A DNA stretch of 64,000 nt from Osmia lignaria lignaria (taxonomy: Eukaryota > Arthropoda > Insecta > Hymenoptera > Megachilidae): NCBI RefSeq assembly GCF_051020975.1, contig NW_027478159.1, positions 16,074,501 through 16,138,500 on the forward strand, in the 5' to 3' direction. This document shows, piece by piece, positions 49,929 through 62,166 of the stretch. A program made the translations under genes and the position numbers. The notes beneath the pieces were generated by a model, which searched no databases, had not been told where the DNA came from, and worked only from the letters and a program-made list of their open reading frames with translations. Numbering within the stretch: position 1 is the stretch's first letter; every line of letters begins with the position of its first letter.

Positions 49929-50572
49929 TTGCAGATATATCTCAAGGGAAGGGTCCTGACGGACATATTTCGAGATATTTCTTCTTCTTGTTGTTCTTCT
50001 TCTGCACAGCTAAACTGGAAGTGGCATTTCCAGCTCGCAATAGTGCAGAGTTATCCCAAAGAAAGGGGCCACGATGTTTCTGTATCTCTATTATGTTGGT
50101 GCGGCTTCGGAACTTTTAAATATCTCGATATATCTCGAAAACTACGCTTCTGATCAAAAAATATCATAGAACATAAATTGTAGGAAACATAATTCTCTAC
50201 AAAAAAGGTCTCTTAACATTTTTCCATAGCTCGCTTCGTTTCCGAGATATTTGCAGATATATCTCAAGGGAAGGGGCCTGACGGACATACTTCGAGATAT
50301 TTCTTCTTCTTGTTGTTCTTCTTCTGCACAGCTAAGCTGGAAGTGGCATTTACAGCTCGCAATAGTGCAGAGTTATCTCAAAGAAAGGGGCCACGGTGTT
50401 TCTGTATCTCTATTATATTGGTGCGGCTTCGGAACTTTTAAATATCTTGATATATCTCGAGAACTACGCCTCTGATCGAAAAATATCATAGAACATAAAA
50501 AGTAGGAAACTTAATTCTCTACAAAAAAGGTCTCTTAACATTTTGCCATAGCTCGCTTGGTTTCCGAGGTAT

Positions 50573-52826
50573 TTGCAGATTTATCTCAAGGGAAGGGGCC
50601 TGACGGACATATTTCGAGATATTTCTTCTTCTTGTTGTTCTTCTTCTGCACAGCTAAGCTGGAAGTGGCATTTGCGGCTCGCACTAGTGCAGAGTTATCT
50701 CAAAGAAAGGGGCCACGGTGTTTCTGTATCTCTATTATGTTGGTGCGGTTTCGGAACTTTTAAATATCTTGATATATCTCGAGAACTACGCATCTGATCA
50801 AAAAATATCATAGAACATAAAAAGTAGGAAACTTAATTCTCTACAAATAAGGTCTCTTAACATTTTGCCATAGCTCGCTTCGTTTCCGAGATATTTGCAG
50901 ATATATCTCAAGGGCAGGGGCCTGACGGACATATTTCGAGATATTTCTTCTTCTTGTTGTTCTTCTTCTGCACAGCTAAGCTGGAAGTGGCATTTACAGC
51001 TCGCAACAGTGCAGAGTTATCTCAAAGAAAGGGGCCACGGTGTTTCTGTATCTCTATTATGTTGGTGCGGCTTCGGAACTTTTAAATATCTTGATATATC
51101 TCGAGAACTACGCATCTGATCAAAAAATATCATAGAACATAAAAAGTAGGAAACTTAATTCTCTACAAAAAAGGTCTCTTAACATTTTGCCATAGCTCGC
51201 TTCGTTTCCGAGATATTTGCAGATTTATCTCAAGGGAAGGGGCCTAACGGACATATTTCGAGATATTTCTTCTTCTTGTTGTTCTTCTTCTGCACAGCTA
51301 AGCTGGAAGTGGCATTTGCGGCTCGCACTAGTGCAGAGTTATCTCAAAGAAAGGGGCCACGGTGTTTCTGTATCTCTATTATGTTGGTGCGGTTTCGGAA
51401 CTTTTAAATATCTTGATATATCTCGAGAACTACGCATCTGATCAAAAAATATCATAGATCATAAAAAGTAGGAAACTTAATTCTCTACAAATAAGGTCTC
51501 TTAACATTTTGCCATAGCTCGCTTCGTTTCCGAGATATTTGCAGAGTTATCTCAAGGGAAGGGGCCTCACGGACATATTTCGAGATATTTCTTCTTCTTG
51601 TTGTTCTTCTTCTGCACAGCTAAGCTGGAAGTGGCATTTGCGGCTCGCACTAGTGCAGAGTTATCTCAAAGAAAGGGGCCACGGTGTTTCTGTATCTCTA
51701 TTATGTTGGTGCGGCTTCGGAACCTTTAAATATCTCGATATATCTCGAAAACTACGCTTCTGATCAAAAAATATCATAGAAGATAAATTGTAGGAAACAT
51801 AATTCTCTACAAAAAAGGTCTCTTAACATTTTGCCATAGCTCGCTTAGTTTCCGAGATATTTGCAGATATATCTCAAGGGCAGGGGCCTGACGGACATAT
51901 TTCGAGATATTTCTTCTTCTTGTTGTTCTTCTTCTGCACAGCTAAGCTGGAAGTGGCATTTACAGCTCGCAACAGTGCAGAGTTATCTCAAAGAAAGGGG
52001 CCACGGTGTTTCTGTATCTCTATTATGTTGGTGCGGCTTCGGAACTTTTAAATATCTTGATATATCTCGAGAACTACGCATCTGATCAAAAAATATCATA
52101 GAACATAAAAAGTAGGAAACTTAATTCTCTACAAAAAAGGTCTCTTAACATTTTGCCATAGCTCGCTTCGTTTCCGAGATATTTGCAGATTTATCTCAAG
52201 GGAAGGGGCCTAACGGACATATTTCGAGATATTTCTTCTTCTTGTTGTTCTTCTTCTGCACAGCTAAGCTGGAAGTGGCATTTGCGGCTCGCACTAGTGC
52301 AGAGTTATCTCAAAGAAAGGGGCCACGGTGTTTCTGTATCTCTATTATGTTGGTGCGGTTTCGGAACTTTTAAATATCTTGATATATCTCGAGAACTACG
52401 CATCTGATCAAAAAATATCATAGAACATAAAAAGTAGGAAACTTAATTCTCTACAAATAAGGTCTCTTAACATTTTGCCATAGCTCGCTTCGTTTCCGAG
52501 ATATTTGCAGATTTATCTCAAGGGAAGGGGCCTCACGGACATATTTCGAGATATTTCTTCTTCTTGTTGTTCTTCTTCTGCACAGCTAAGCTGGAAGTGG
52601 CATTTGCAGCTCGCAATAGTGCAGAGATATCTCAAAGAAAGGGGCTACGGTGTTTCTGTATCTCTATTATGTTGGTGCGGCTTCGGAACTTTTAAATATC
52701 TTGATATATCTCGAGAACTACGCATCTGATCAAAAAATACCATAGAACATAAAAAGTAGGAAACTTAATTCTCTACAAAAAAGGTCGCTTAACATTTTGC
52801 CATAGCTCGCTTCGTTTCCGAGATAT
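50573..52826 (+). repeat. Three-unit HOR, two copies plus a leading unit
   Basis: CTCAAGGGCAGGGGCC with CGCAACAGTG occurs at 50895 and 51861, 966 bp apart. Each is followed by a CCTAACGG unit with GTGCGGTTTCGG. The third units differ (51539 with GCAGAGTTATC at its front; 52505 with GGGGCTACGG). The first unit (50573) carries GCTTGGTTTCCGAGG upstream. Confidence 0.8.
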
Positions 52827-53236
52827 TTGCATATTTATCTCAAGGGAAGGGGCCTGACGGACATATTTCGAGATATTTCTTCTTCTTGTTGTTCTTCTTC
52901 TGCACAGCTAAACTGGAAGTGGCATTTCCAGCTCGCAATAGTGCAGAGTTATCTCAAAGAAAGGAGCCACGGTGTTTCTGTATCTCTATTATGTTGGTGC
53001 GGCTTCGGAACTTTTAAATATCTTGATATATCTCGAGAACTACGCATCTGATCAAAAAATATCATAGAACATAAAAAGTAGGAAACATAATTCTGTACAA
53101 AAAAGGTCTCTTAACATTTTGCCATAGCTCGCTTCGTTTCCGAGATATTTGCAGATTTATCTCAAGGGAAGGGGCCTGACGGACATATTTCGAGATATTT
53201 CTTCTTCTTGTTGTTCTTCTTCTGCACAGCTAAGCT

Positions 53237-53242
53237 GTAAGT
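53237..53242 (+). promoter_or_regulatory. Cryptic splice-donor-like GTAAGT
   Basis: A G to T change makes GCTGTAAGTGG from GCTGGAAGTGG. GTAAGT is the optimal intron start. The same change is at 54525, 57746 and 59034, all in the 14-unit HOR. It lies about 20 bases after the acceptor-like tract of the same unit. No evidence of use. Confidence 0.3.
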
Positions 53243-53484
53243 GGCATTTGCGGCTCGCGCTAGTGCAGAGTTATCTCAAAGAAAGGGGCCACGGTGTTTC
53301 TGTATCTCTATTATGTTGGTGCGGCTTCGGAACTTTTAAATATCTTGATATATCTCGAGAACTACGCATCTGATCAAAAAATATCATAGAACATAAAAAG
53401 TAGGAAACTTAATTCTCTACAAAAAAGGTCTCTTAACATTTTGCCATAGCTCGCTTTGTTTCCGAGATATTTGCAGATTTATCT

Positions 53485-53494
53485 CAAGGTAAGG
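53485..53494 (+). promoter_or_regulatory. Cryptic splice-donor-like CAAG/GTAAGG
   Basis: A G to T change turns CTCAAGGGAAGG into CTCAAGGTAAGG, which fits the 5' splice site pattern AG/GTRAG. The same change lies at 54773-54782 and 59282-59291. No evidence of use. Confidence 0.3.
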
Positions 53495-56368
53495 GGCCTG
53501 ACGGACATATTTCGAGATATTTCTTCTTCTTGTTGTTCTTCTTCTGCACAGCTAAGCTGGAAGTGGCATTTGCGGCTCGCACTAGTGCAGAGTTATCTCA
53601 AAGAAAGGGGCCACGGTGTTTCTGTATCTCTATTATGTTGGTGCGGCTTCGGAACTTTTAAATATCTTGATATATCTCGAGAACTACGCATCTGATCAAA
53701 AAATATCATAGAACATAAAAAGTAGGAAACTTAATTCTCTACAAAAAAGATCTCTTAACATTTTGCCATAGCTCGCTTCGTTTCCGAGATATTTGCAGAT
53801 TTATCTCAAGGGAAGGGGCCTGACGGACATATTTCGAGATACTTCTTCTTCTTGTTGTTCTTCTTCTGCACAGCTAAGCTGGAAGTGGCATTTGCAGCTC
53901 GCAATAGTGCAGAGTTATCTCAAAGAAAGGGGCCACGGTGTTTCTGTATCTCTATTATGTTGGTGCGGCTTCGGAACTTTTAAATATCTTAATATATCTC
54001 GAGAACTACGCATCTGATCAAAAAATATCATAGAACATAAAAAGTAGGAAACTTAATTCTCTACAAAAAAGGTCTCTTAACATTTTGCCATAGCTCGCTT
54101 CGATTCCGAGATATTTGCAGATTTATCTCAAGGGAAGGGGCCTCACGGACATATTTCGAGATATTTCTTCTTCTTGTTGTTCTTCTTCTGCACAGCTAAG
54201 CTGGAAGTGGCATTTGCAGCTCGCAATAGTGCAGAGATATCTCAAAGAAAGGGGCCACGGTGTTTCTGTATCTCTATTATGTTGGTGCGGCTTCGGAACT
54301 TTTAAATATCTTGATATATCTCGAGAACTACGCGTCTGATCAAAAAATATCATAGAACATAAAAAGTAGGAAACATAATTCTGTACAAAAAAGGTCTCTT
54401 AACATTTTGCCATAGCTCGCTTCGTTTCCGAGATATTTGCAGATTTATCTCAAGGGAAGGGGCCTGACGGACATATTTCGAGATATTTCTTCTTCTTGTT
54501 GTTCTTCTTCTGCACAGCTAAGCTGTAAGTGGCATTTGCGGCTCGCGCTAGTGCAGAGTTATCTCAAAGAAAGGGGCCACGGTGTTTCTGTATCTCTATT
54601 ATGTTGGTGCGGCTTCGGAACTTTTAAATATCTTGATATATCTCGAGAACTACGCATCTGATCAAAAAATATCATAGAACATAAAAAGTAGGAAACTTAA
54701 TTCTCTACAAAAAAGGTCTCTTAACATTTTGCCATAGCTCGCTTTGTTTCCGAGATATTTGCAGATTTATCTCAAGGTAAGGGGCCTGACGGACATATTT
54801 CGAGATACTTCTTCTTCTTGTTGTTCTTCTTCTGCACAGCTAAGCTGGAAGTGGCATTTGCGGCTCGCACTAGTGCAGAGTTATCTCAAAGAAAGGGGCC
54901 ACGGTGTTTCTGTATCTCTATTATGTTGGTGCGGCTTCGGAACTTTTAAATATCTCGATATATCTCGAGAACTACGCATCTGATCAAAAAATATCATAGA
55001 ACATAAAAAGTAGGAAACCTAATTCTCTACAAAAAAGGTCTCTTAACATTTTGCCATAGCTCGCTTTGTTTCCGAGATATTTGCAGATTTATCTCAAGGG
55101 AAGGGGCCTGACGGACATATTTCGAGATATTTCTTCTTCTTGTTGTTCTTCTTCTGCACAGCTAAGCTGGAAGTGGCATTTGCGGCTCGCACTAGTGCAG
55201 AGTTATCTCAAAGAAAGGGGCCACGGTGTTTCTGTATCTCTATTATGTTGGTGCGGCTTCGGAACCTTTAAATATCTCGATATATCTCGAAAACTACGCT
55301 TCTGATAAAAAAATATCATAGAAGATAAATTGTAGGAAACATAATTCTCTACAAAAAAGGTCTCTTAACATTTTGCCATAGCTCGCTTCGTTTCCGAGAT
55401 ATTTGCAGATATATCTCAAGGGAAGGGGCCTGACGGACATATTTCGAGATACTTCTTCTTCTTGTTGTTCTTCTTCTGCACAGCTAAGCTGGAAGTGGCA
55501 TTTGCAGCTCGCAATAGTGCAGAGTTATCTCAAAGAAAGGGGCCACGGTGTTTCTGTATCTCTATTATGTTGGTGCGGCTTCGGAACTTTTAAATATCTT
55601 AATATATCTCGAGAACTACGCATCTGATCAAAAAATATCATAGAACATAAAAAGTAGGAAACTTAATTCTCTACAAAAAAGGTCTCTTAACATTTTGCCA
55701 TAGCTCGCTTCGTTTCCGAGATATTTGCAGATTTATCTCAAGGGAAGGGGCCTAACGGACATATTTCGAGATATTTCTTCTTCTTGTTGTTCTTCTTCTG
55801 CACAGCTAAGCTGGAAGTGGCATTTGCGGCTCGCACTAGTGCAGAGTTATCTCAAAGAAAGGGGCCACGGTGTTTCTGTATCTCTATTATGTTGGTGCGG
55901 TTTCGGAACTTTTAAATATCTTGATATATCTCGAGAACTACGCGCCTGATCAAAAAATATCATAGAACATAAAAAGTAGGAAACATAATTCTGTACAAAA
56001 AAGGTCTCTTGACATTTTGCCATAGCTCGCTTCGTTTCCGAGATATTTGCAGATTTATCTCAAGGGAAGGGGCCTAACGGACATATTTCGAGATATTTCT
56101 TCTTCTTGTTGTTCTTCTTCTGCACAGCTAAGCTGGAAGTGGCATTTGCGGCTCGCACTAGTGCAGAGTTATCTCAAAGAAAGGGGCCACGGTGTTTCTG
56201 TATCTCTATTATGTTGGTGCGGTTTCGGAACTTTTAAATATCTTGATATATCTCGAGAACTACGCATCTGATCAAAAAATATCATAGAACATAAAAAGTA
56301 GGAAACTTAATTCTCTACAAATAAGGTCTCCTAACATTTTGCCATAACTCGCTTCGTTTCCGAGATAT

Positions 56369-56691
56369 TTGCAGATCTATCTCAAGGGAAGGGGCCTTTA
56401 CGGACATATTTCGAGATATTTCTTCTTCTTGTTGTTCTTCTTCTGCACAGCTAAGCTGGAAGTGGCATTTGCAGCTCGCAATAGTGCAGAGATATCTCAA
56501 AGAAAGGGGCCACGGTGTTTCTGTATCTCTATTATGTTGGTGCGGCTTCGGAGCTTTTAAATATCTTGATATATCTCGAGAACTACGCGTCTGATCAAAA
56601 AATATCATAGAACATAAAAAGTAGGAAACATAATTCTGTACAAAAAAGGTCTCTTAACATTTTGCCATAGCTCGCTTCGTTTCCGAGATAT
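56369..56691 (+). repeat. 323-bp monomer, one extra base in GGCCTTTACGG
   Basis: The norm is GGCCTGACGG; here one T is added and G is replaced, near 56397. The front has GCAGATCTATC, which creates an AGATCT site, and CCATAACTCG lies upstream. It repeats at 60878. Confidence 0.9.
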
Positions 56692-57335
56692 TTGCAGATT
56701 TATCTCAAGGGAAGGGGCCTGACGGACATATTTCGAGATATTTCTTCTTCTTGTTGTTCTTCTTCTGCACAGCTAAGCTGGAAGTGGCATTTGCGGCTCG
56801 CACTAGTGCACAGTTATCTCAAAGAAAGGGGCCACGGTGTTTCTGTATCTCTATTATGTTGGTGCGGCTTCGGAACTTTTAAGTATCTCGATATATCTCG
56901 AAAACTACGCTTCTGATCAAAAAATATCATAGAACATAAATTGTAGGAAACATAATTCTGTACAAAAAAGGTCTCTTAACATTTAGCCATAGCTCGCTTC
57001 GTTTCCGAGATATTTGCAGATTCAACTCAAAGGAACTGGCCTGACGGACATATTTCGAGATATTTCTTCTTCTTGTTGTTCTTCCTCTGCACAGCTAAGC
57101 TGGAAGTGGCATTTGCAGCTCGCAATAGTGCAGAGTTATCTCAAAGAAAGGGGCCACGGTGTTTCTGTATCTCTATTATGTTGGTGGGGCTTCGGAACTT
57201 TTAAATATCTTGATATATCTCGAGAACTACGCATCTGATCAAAAAATACCATAGAACATAAAAAGTAGGAAACTTAATTCTCTACAAAAAAGGTCGCTTA
57301 ACATTTTGCCATAGCTCGCTTCGTTTCCGAGATAT

Positions 57336-60300
57336 TTGCATATTTATCTCAAGGGAAGGGGCCTGACGGACATATTTCGAGATATTTCTTCTTCTTGTTG
57401 TTCTTCTTCTGCACAGCTAAACTGGAAGTGGCATTTCCAGCTCGCAATAGTGCAGAGTTATCTCAAAGAAAGGAGCCACGGTGTTTCTGTATCTCTATTA
57501 TGTTGGTGCGGCTTCGGAACTTTTAAATATCTTGATATACCTCGAGAACTACGCATCTGATCAAAAAATATCATAGAACATAAAATGTAGGAAACTTAAT
57601 TCTCAACAAAAAAGGTCTCTTAACATTTTGCCATAGCTCGCTTCGTTTCCGAGATATTTGCAGATTTATCTCAAGGGAAGGGGCCTGACGGACATATTTC
57701 GAGATATTTCTTCTTCTCGTTGTTCTTCTTCTGCACAGCTAAGCTGTAAGTGGCATTTGCGGCTCGCGCTAGTGCAGAGTTATCTCAAAGAAAGGGGCCA
57801 CGGTGTTTCTGTATCTCTATTATGTTGGTGCGGCTTCGGAACTTTTAAATATCTTGATATATCTCGAGAACTACGCATCTGATCAAAAAATATCATAGAA
57901 CATAAAAAGTAGGAAACTTAATTTTCTACAAAAAAGATCTCTTAACATTTTGCCATAGCTCGCTTCGTTTCCGAGATATTTGCAGATTTATCTCAAGGGA
58001 AGGGGCCTGACGGACATATTTCGAGATACTTCTTCTTCTTGTTGTTCTTCTTCTGCACAGCTAAGCTGGAAGTGGCATTTGCAGCTCGCAATAGTGCAGA
58101 GTTATCTCAAAGAAAGGGGCCACGGTGTTTCTGTATCTCTATTATGTTGGTGCGGCTTCGGAACTTTTAAATATCTTAATATATCTCGAGAACTACGCAT
58201 CTGATCAAAAAATATCATAGAACATAAAAAGTAGGAAACTTAATTCTCTACAAAAAAGGTCTCTTAACATTTTGCCATAGCTCGCTTTGTTTCCGAGATA
58301 TTTGCAGATTTATCTCAAGGGAAGGGGCCTGACGGACATATTTCGAGATATTTCTTCTTCTTGTTGTTCTTCTTCTGCACAGCTAAGCTGGAAGTGGCAT
58401 TTGCGGCTCGCACTAGTGCAGAGTTATCTCAACGAAAGGGGCCACGGTGTTTCTGTATCTCTATTATGTTGGTGCGGCTTCGGAACTTTTAAATATCTTG
58501 ATATATCTCGAGAACTACGCGTCTGATCAAAAAATATCATAGAACATAAAAAGTAGGAAACATAATTCAGTATAAAAAAGGTCTCTTAACATTTTGCCAT
58601 AGCTCGCTTCGTTTCCGAGATATTTGCAGATTTATCTCAAGGGAAGGGGCCTGACGGACATATTTCGAGATATTTCTTCTTCTTGTTGTTCTTCTTCTGC
58701 ACAGCTAAGCTGGAAGTGGCATTTGCGGCTCGCACTAGTGCACCGTTATCTCAAAGAAAGGGGCCACGGTGTTTCTGTATCTCTATTATGTTGGTGCGGC
58801 TTCGGAACTTTTAAGTATCTCGATATATCTCGAAAACTACGCTTCTGATCAAAAAATATCATAGAACATAAAAAGTAGGAAACATAATTCTGTACAAAAA
58901 AGGTCTCTTAACATTTTGCCATAGCTCGCTTCGTTTCCGAGATATTTGCAGATTTATCTCAAGGGAAGGGGCCTGACGGACATATTTCGAGATATTTCTT
59001 CTTCTTGTTGTTCTTCTTCTGCACAGCTAAGCTGTAAGTGGCATTTGCGGCTCGCGCTAGTGCAGAGTTATCTCAAAGAAAGGGGCCACGGTGTTTCTGT
59101 ATCTCTATTATGTTGGTGCGGCTTCGGAACTTTTAAATATCTTGATATATCTCGAGAACTACGCATCTGATCAAAAAATATCATAGAACATAAAAACTAG
59201 GAAACTTAATTCTCTACAAAAAAGGTCTCTTAACATTTTGCCATAGCTCGCTTTGTTTCCGAGATATTTGCAGATTTATCTCAAGGTAAGGGGCCTGACG
59301 GACATATTTCGAGATACTTCTTCTTCTTGTTGTTCTTCTTCTGCACAGCTAAGCTGGAAGTGGCATTTGCGGCTCGCACTAGTGCAGAGTTATCTCAAAG
59401 AAAGGGGCCACGGTGTTTCTGTATCTCTATTATGTTGGTGCGGCTTCGGAACTTTTAAATATCTCGATATATCTCGAGAACTACGCATCTGATCAAAAAA
59501 TATCATAGAACATAAAAAGTAGGAAACCTAATTCTCTACAAAAAAGGTCTCTTAACATTTTGCCATAGCTCGCTTTGTTTCCGAGATATTTGCAGATTTA
59601 TCTCAAGGGAAGGGGCCTGACGGACATATTTCGAGATATTTCTTCTTCTTGTTGTTCTTCTTCTGCACAGCTAAGCTGGAAGTGGCATTTGCGGCTCGCA
59701 CTAGTGCAGAGTTATCTCAAAGAAAGGGGCCACGGTGTTTCTGTATCTCTATTATGTTGGTGCGGCTTCGGAACCTTTAAATATCTCGATATATCTCGAA
59801 AACTACGCTTCTGATAAAAAAATATCATAGAAGATAAATTGTAGGAAACATAATTCTCTACAAAAAAGGTCTCTTAACATTTTGCCATAGCTCGCTTCGT
59901 TTCCGAGATATTTGCAGATATATCTCAAGGGAAGGGGCCTGACGGACATATTTCGAGATACTTCTTCTTCTTGTTGTTCTTCTTCTGCACAGCTAAGCTG
60001 GAAGTGGCATTTGCAGCTCGCAATAGTGCAGAGTTATCTCAAAGAAAGGGGCCACGGTGTTTCTGTATCTCTATTATGTTGGTGCGGCTTCGGAACTTTT
60101 AAATATCTTAATATATCTCGAGAACTACGCATCTGATCAAAAAATATCATAGAACATAAAAAGTAGGAAACTTAATTCTCTACAAAAAAGGTCTCTTAAC
60201 ATTTTGCCATAGCTCGCTTCGTTTCCGAGATATTTGCAGATTTATCTCAAGGGAAGGGGCCTAACGGACATATTTCGAGATATTTCTTCTTCTTGTTGTT

Positions 60301-61844
60301 CTTCTTCTCCACAGCTAAGCTGGAAGTGGCATTTGCGGCTCGCACTAGTGCAGAGTTATCTCAAAGAAAGGGGCCACGGTGTTTCTGTATCTCTATTATG
60401 TTGGTGCGGTTTCGGAACTTTTAAATATCTTGATATATCTCGAGAACTACGCGCCTGATCAAAAAATATCATAGAACATAAAAAGTAGGAAACATAATTC
60501 TGTACAAAAAAGGTCTCTTGACATTTTGCCATAGCTCGCTTCGTTTCCGAGATATTTGCAGATTTATCTCAAGGGAAGGGGCCTAACGGACATATTTCGA
60601 GATATTTCTTCTTCTTGTTGTTCTTCTTCTGCACAGCTAAGCTGGAAGTGGCATTTGCGGCTCGCACTAGTGCAGAGTTATCTCAAAGAAAGGGGCCACG
60701 GTGTTTCTGTATCTCTATTATGTTGGTGCGGTTTCGGAACTTTTAAATATCTTGATATATCTCGAGAACTACGCATCTGATCAAAAAATATCATAGAACA
60801 TAAAAAGTAGGAAACTTAATTCTCTACAAATAAGGTCTCCTAACATTTTGCCATAACTCGCTTCGTTTCCGAGATATTTGCAGATCTATCTCAAGGGAAG
60901 GGGCCTTTACGGACATATTTCGAGATATTTCTTCTTCTTGTTGTTCTTCTTCTGCACAGCTAAGCTGGAAGTGGCATTTGCAGCTCGCAATAGTGCAGAG
61001 ATATCTCAAAGAAAGGGGCCACGGTGTTTCTGTATCTCTATTATGTTGGTGCGGCTTCGGAGCTTTTAAATATCTTGATATATCTCGAGAACTACGCGTC
61101 TGATCAAAAAATATCATAGAACATAAAAAGTAGGAAACATAATTCTGTACAAAAAAGGTCTCTTAACATTTTGCCATAGCTCGCTTCGTTTCCGAGATAT
61201 TTGCAGATTTATCTCAAGGGAAGGGGCCTGACGGACATATTTCGAGATATTTCTTCTTCTTGTTGTTCTTCTTCTGCACAGCTAAGCTGGAAGTGGCATT
61301 TGCGGCTCGCACTAGTGCACAGTTATCTCAAAGAAAGGGGCCACGGTGTTTCTGTATCTCTATTATGTTGGTGCGGCTTCGGAACTTTTAAGTATCTCGA
61401 TATATCTCGAAAACTACGCTTCTGATCAAAAAATATCATAGAACATAAATTGTAGGAAACATAATTCTGTACAAAAAAGGTCTCTTAACATTTAGCCATA
61501 GCTCGCTTCGTTTCCGAGATATTTGCAGATTCAACTCAAAGGAACTGGCCTGACGGACATATTTCGAGATATTTCTTCTTCTTGTTGTTCTTCCTCTGCA
61601 CAGCTAAGCTGGAAGTGGCATTTGCAGCTCGCAATAGTGCAGAGTTATCTCAAAGAAAGGGGCCACGGTGTTTCTGTATCTCTATTATGTTGGTGGGGCT
61701 TCGGAACTTTTAAATATCTTGATATATCTCGAGAACTACGCATCTGATCAAAAAATACCATAGAACATAAAAAGTAGGAAACTTAATTCTCTACAAAAAA
61801 GGTCGCTTAACATTTTGCCATAGCTCGCTTCGTTTCCGAGATAT
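57336..61844 (+). repeat. HOR block VIII, copy 2 (14 units, 4509 bp)
   Basis: The TTGCATATTTATC unit, AAAATACCATAG and GGTCGCTTAAC markers return 4509 bp after copy 1. The units from 58946 to 61844 match 54437-57335 one for one, including the extra base. The early part differs: copy 1 has a CTCAAGGTAAGG unit at 53471 and a CAGAGATATCTC unit at 54115, while copy 2 instead has a CTCAACG unit with a TTCAGTATAAAA tail (58302) and a GTGCACCG unit (58624). Private changes include TTCTCGTTG (57715), CTCCACAGC and AAAACTAGG. Confidence 0.88.
60878..61200 (+). repeat. 323-bp monomer, GGCCTTTACGG (copy)
   Basis: Same insertion, AGATCT and CCATAACTCG markers as the unit 4509 bp earlier. It is identical by descent in the 14-unit HOR. 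Confidence 0.9.
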
Positions 61845-62166
61845 TTGCATATTTATCTCAAGGGAAGGGGCCTGACGGACATATTTCGAGATATTTCTTC
61901 TTCTTGTTGTTCTTCTTCTGCACAGCTAAACTGGAAGTGGCATTTCCAGCTCGCAATAGTGCAGAGTTATCTCAAAGAAAGGAGCCACGGTGTTTCTGTA
62001 TCTCTATTATGTTGGTGCGGCTTCGGAACTTTTAAATATCTTGATATATCTCGAGAACTACGCGTCTGATCAAAAAATATCATAGAACATAAAAAGTAGG
62101 AAACATAATTCAGTATAAAAAAGGTCTCTTAACATTTTGCCATAGCTCGCTTCGTTTCCGAGATAT
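61845..62166 (+). repeat. Hybrid monomer deleting three units (57336 and 58302 types)
   Basis: The front (TTGCATATTTATC, CATTTCCAGC, AAGGAGCC) matches the unit at 57336. The rear (CGCGTCTG and a CATAATTCAGTATAAAA tail) matches the unit at 58302. The switch lies between 61984 and 62063. The next unit (GTGCACCG) is the expected neighbour of the second parent. Confidence 0.85.

Larger units (their letters stand above)
44458..50572 (+). repeat. Diverged, weakly ordered monomer island (19 units)
   Basis: More single-unit variants are seen here than elsewhere, for example TTCATCTGC (44527), CAGCTACGC (46147), TGCGTATTTATC (46392), AGAGTAATCTC (47155), TTTGCAAATTTATC (47357), CAGCTATGC (49043) and GTTCACTTCG (49264). 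Three of the nine length-changed units lie here. Partial order remains: units at 45424 and 45746 resemble those at 49286 and 49608, and the units at 47356, 47677 and 48321 resemble those at 49608, 49929 and 50251. Confidence 0.75.
52827..57335 (+). repeat. HOR block VIII, copy 1 (14 units, 4509 bp)
   Basis: It starts with a TTGCATATTTATC unit carrying CATTTCCAGC and AAGGAGCC, preceded by AAAATACCATAG and GGTCGCTTAAC. GCTGTAAGTGG units (53149, 54437), CTCAAGGTAAGG units (53471, 54759) and CTTAATATATC units (53793, 55403) then recur. CGCGCCTG (55725), a unit with one extra base (56369), a GTGCACAG unit (56692) and a GATTCAACTC/TTGGTGGGGC unit (57014) close the block. An inner 4-unit spacing of 1288 bp is visible between 53149 and 54437. 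Confidence 0.88.
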
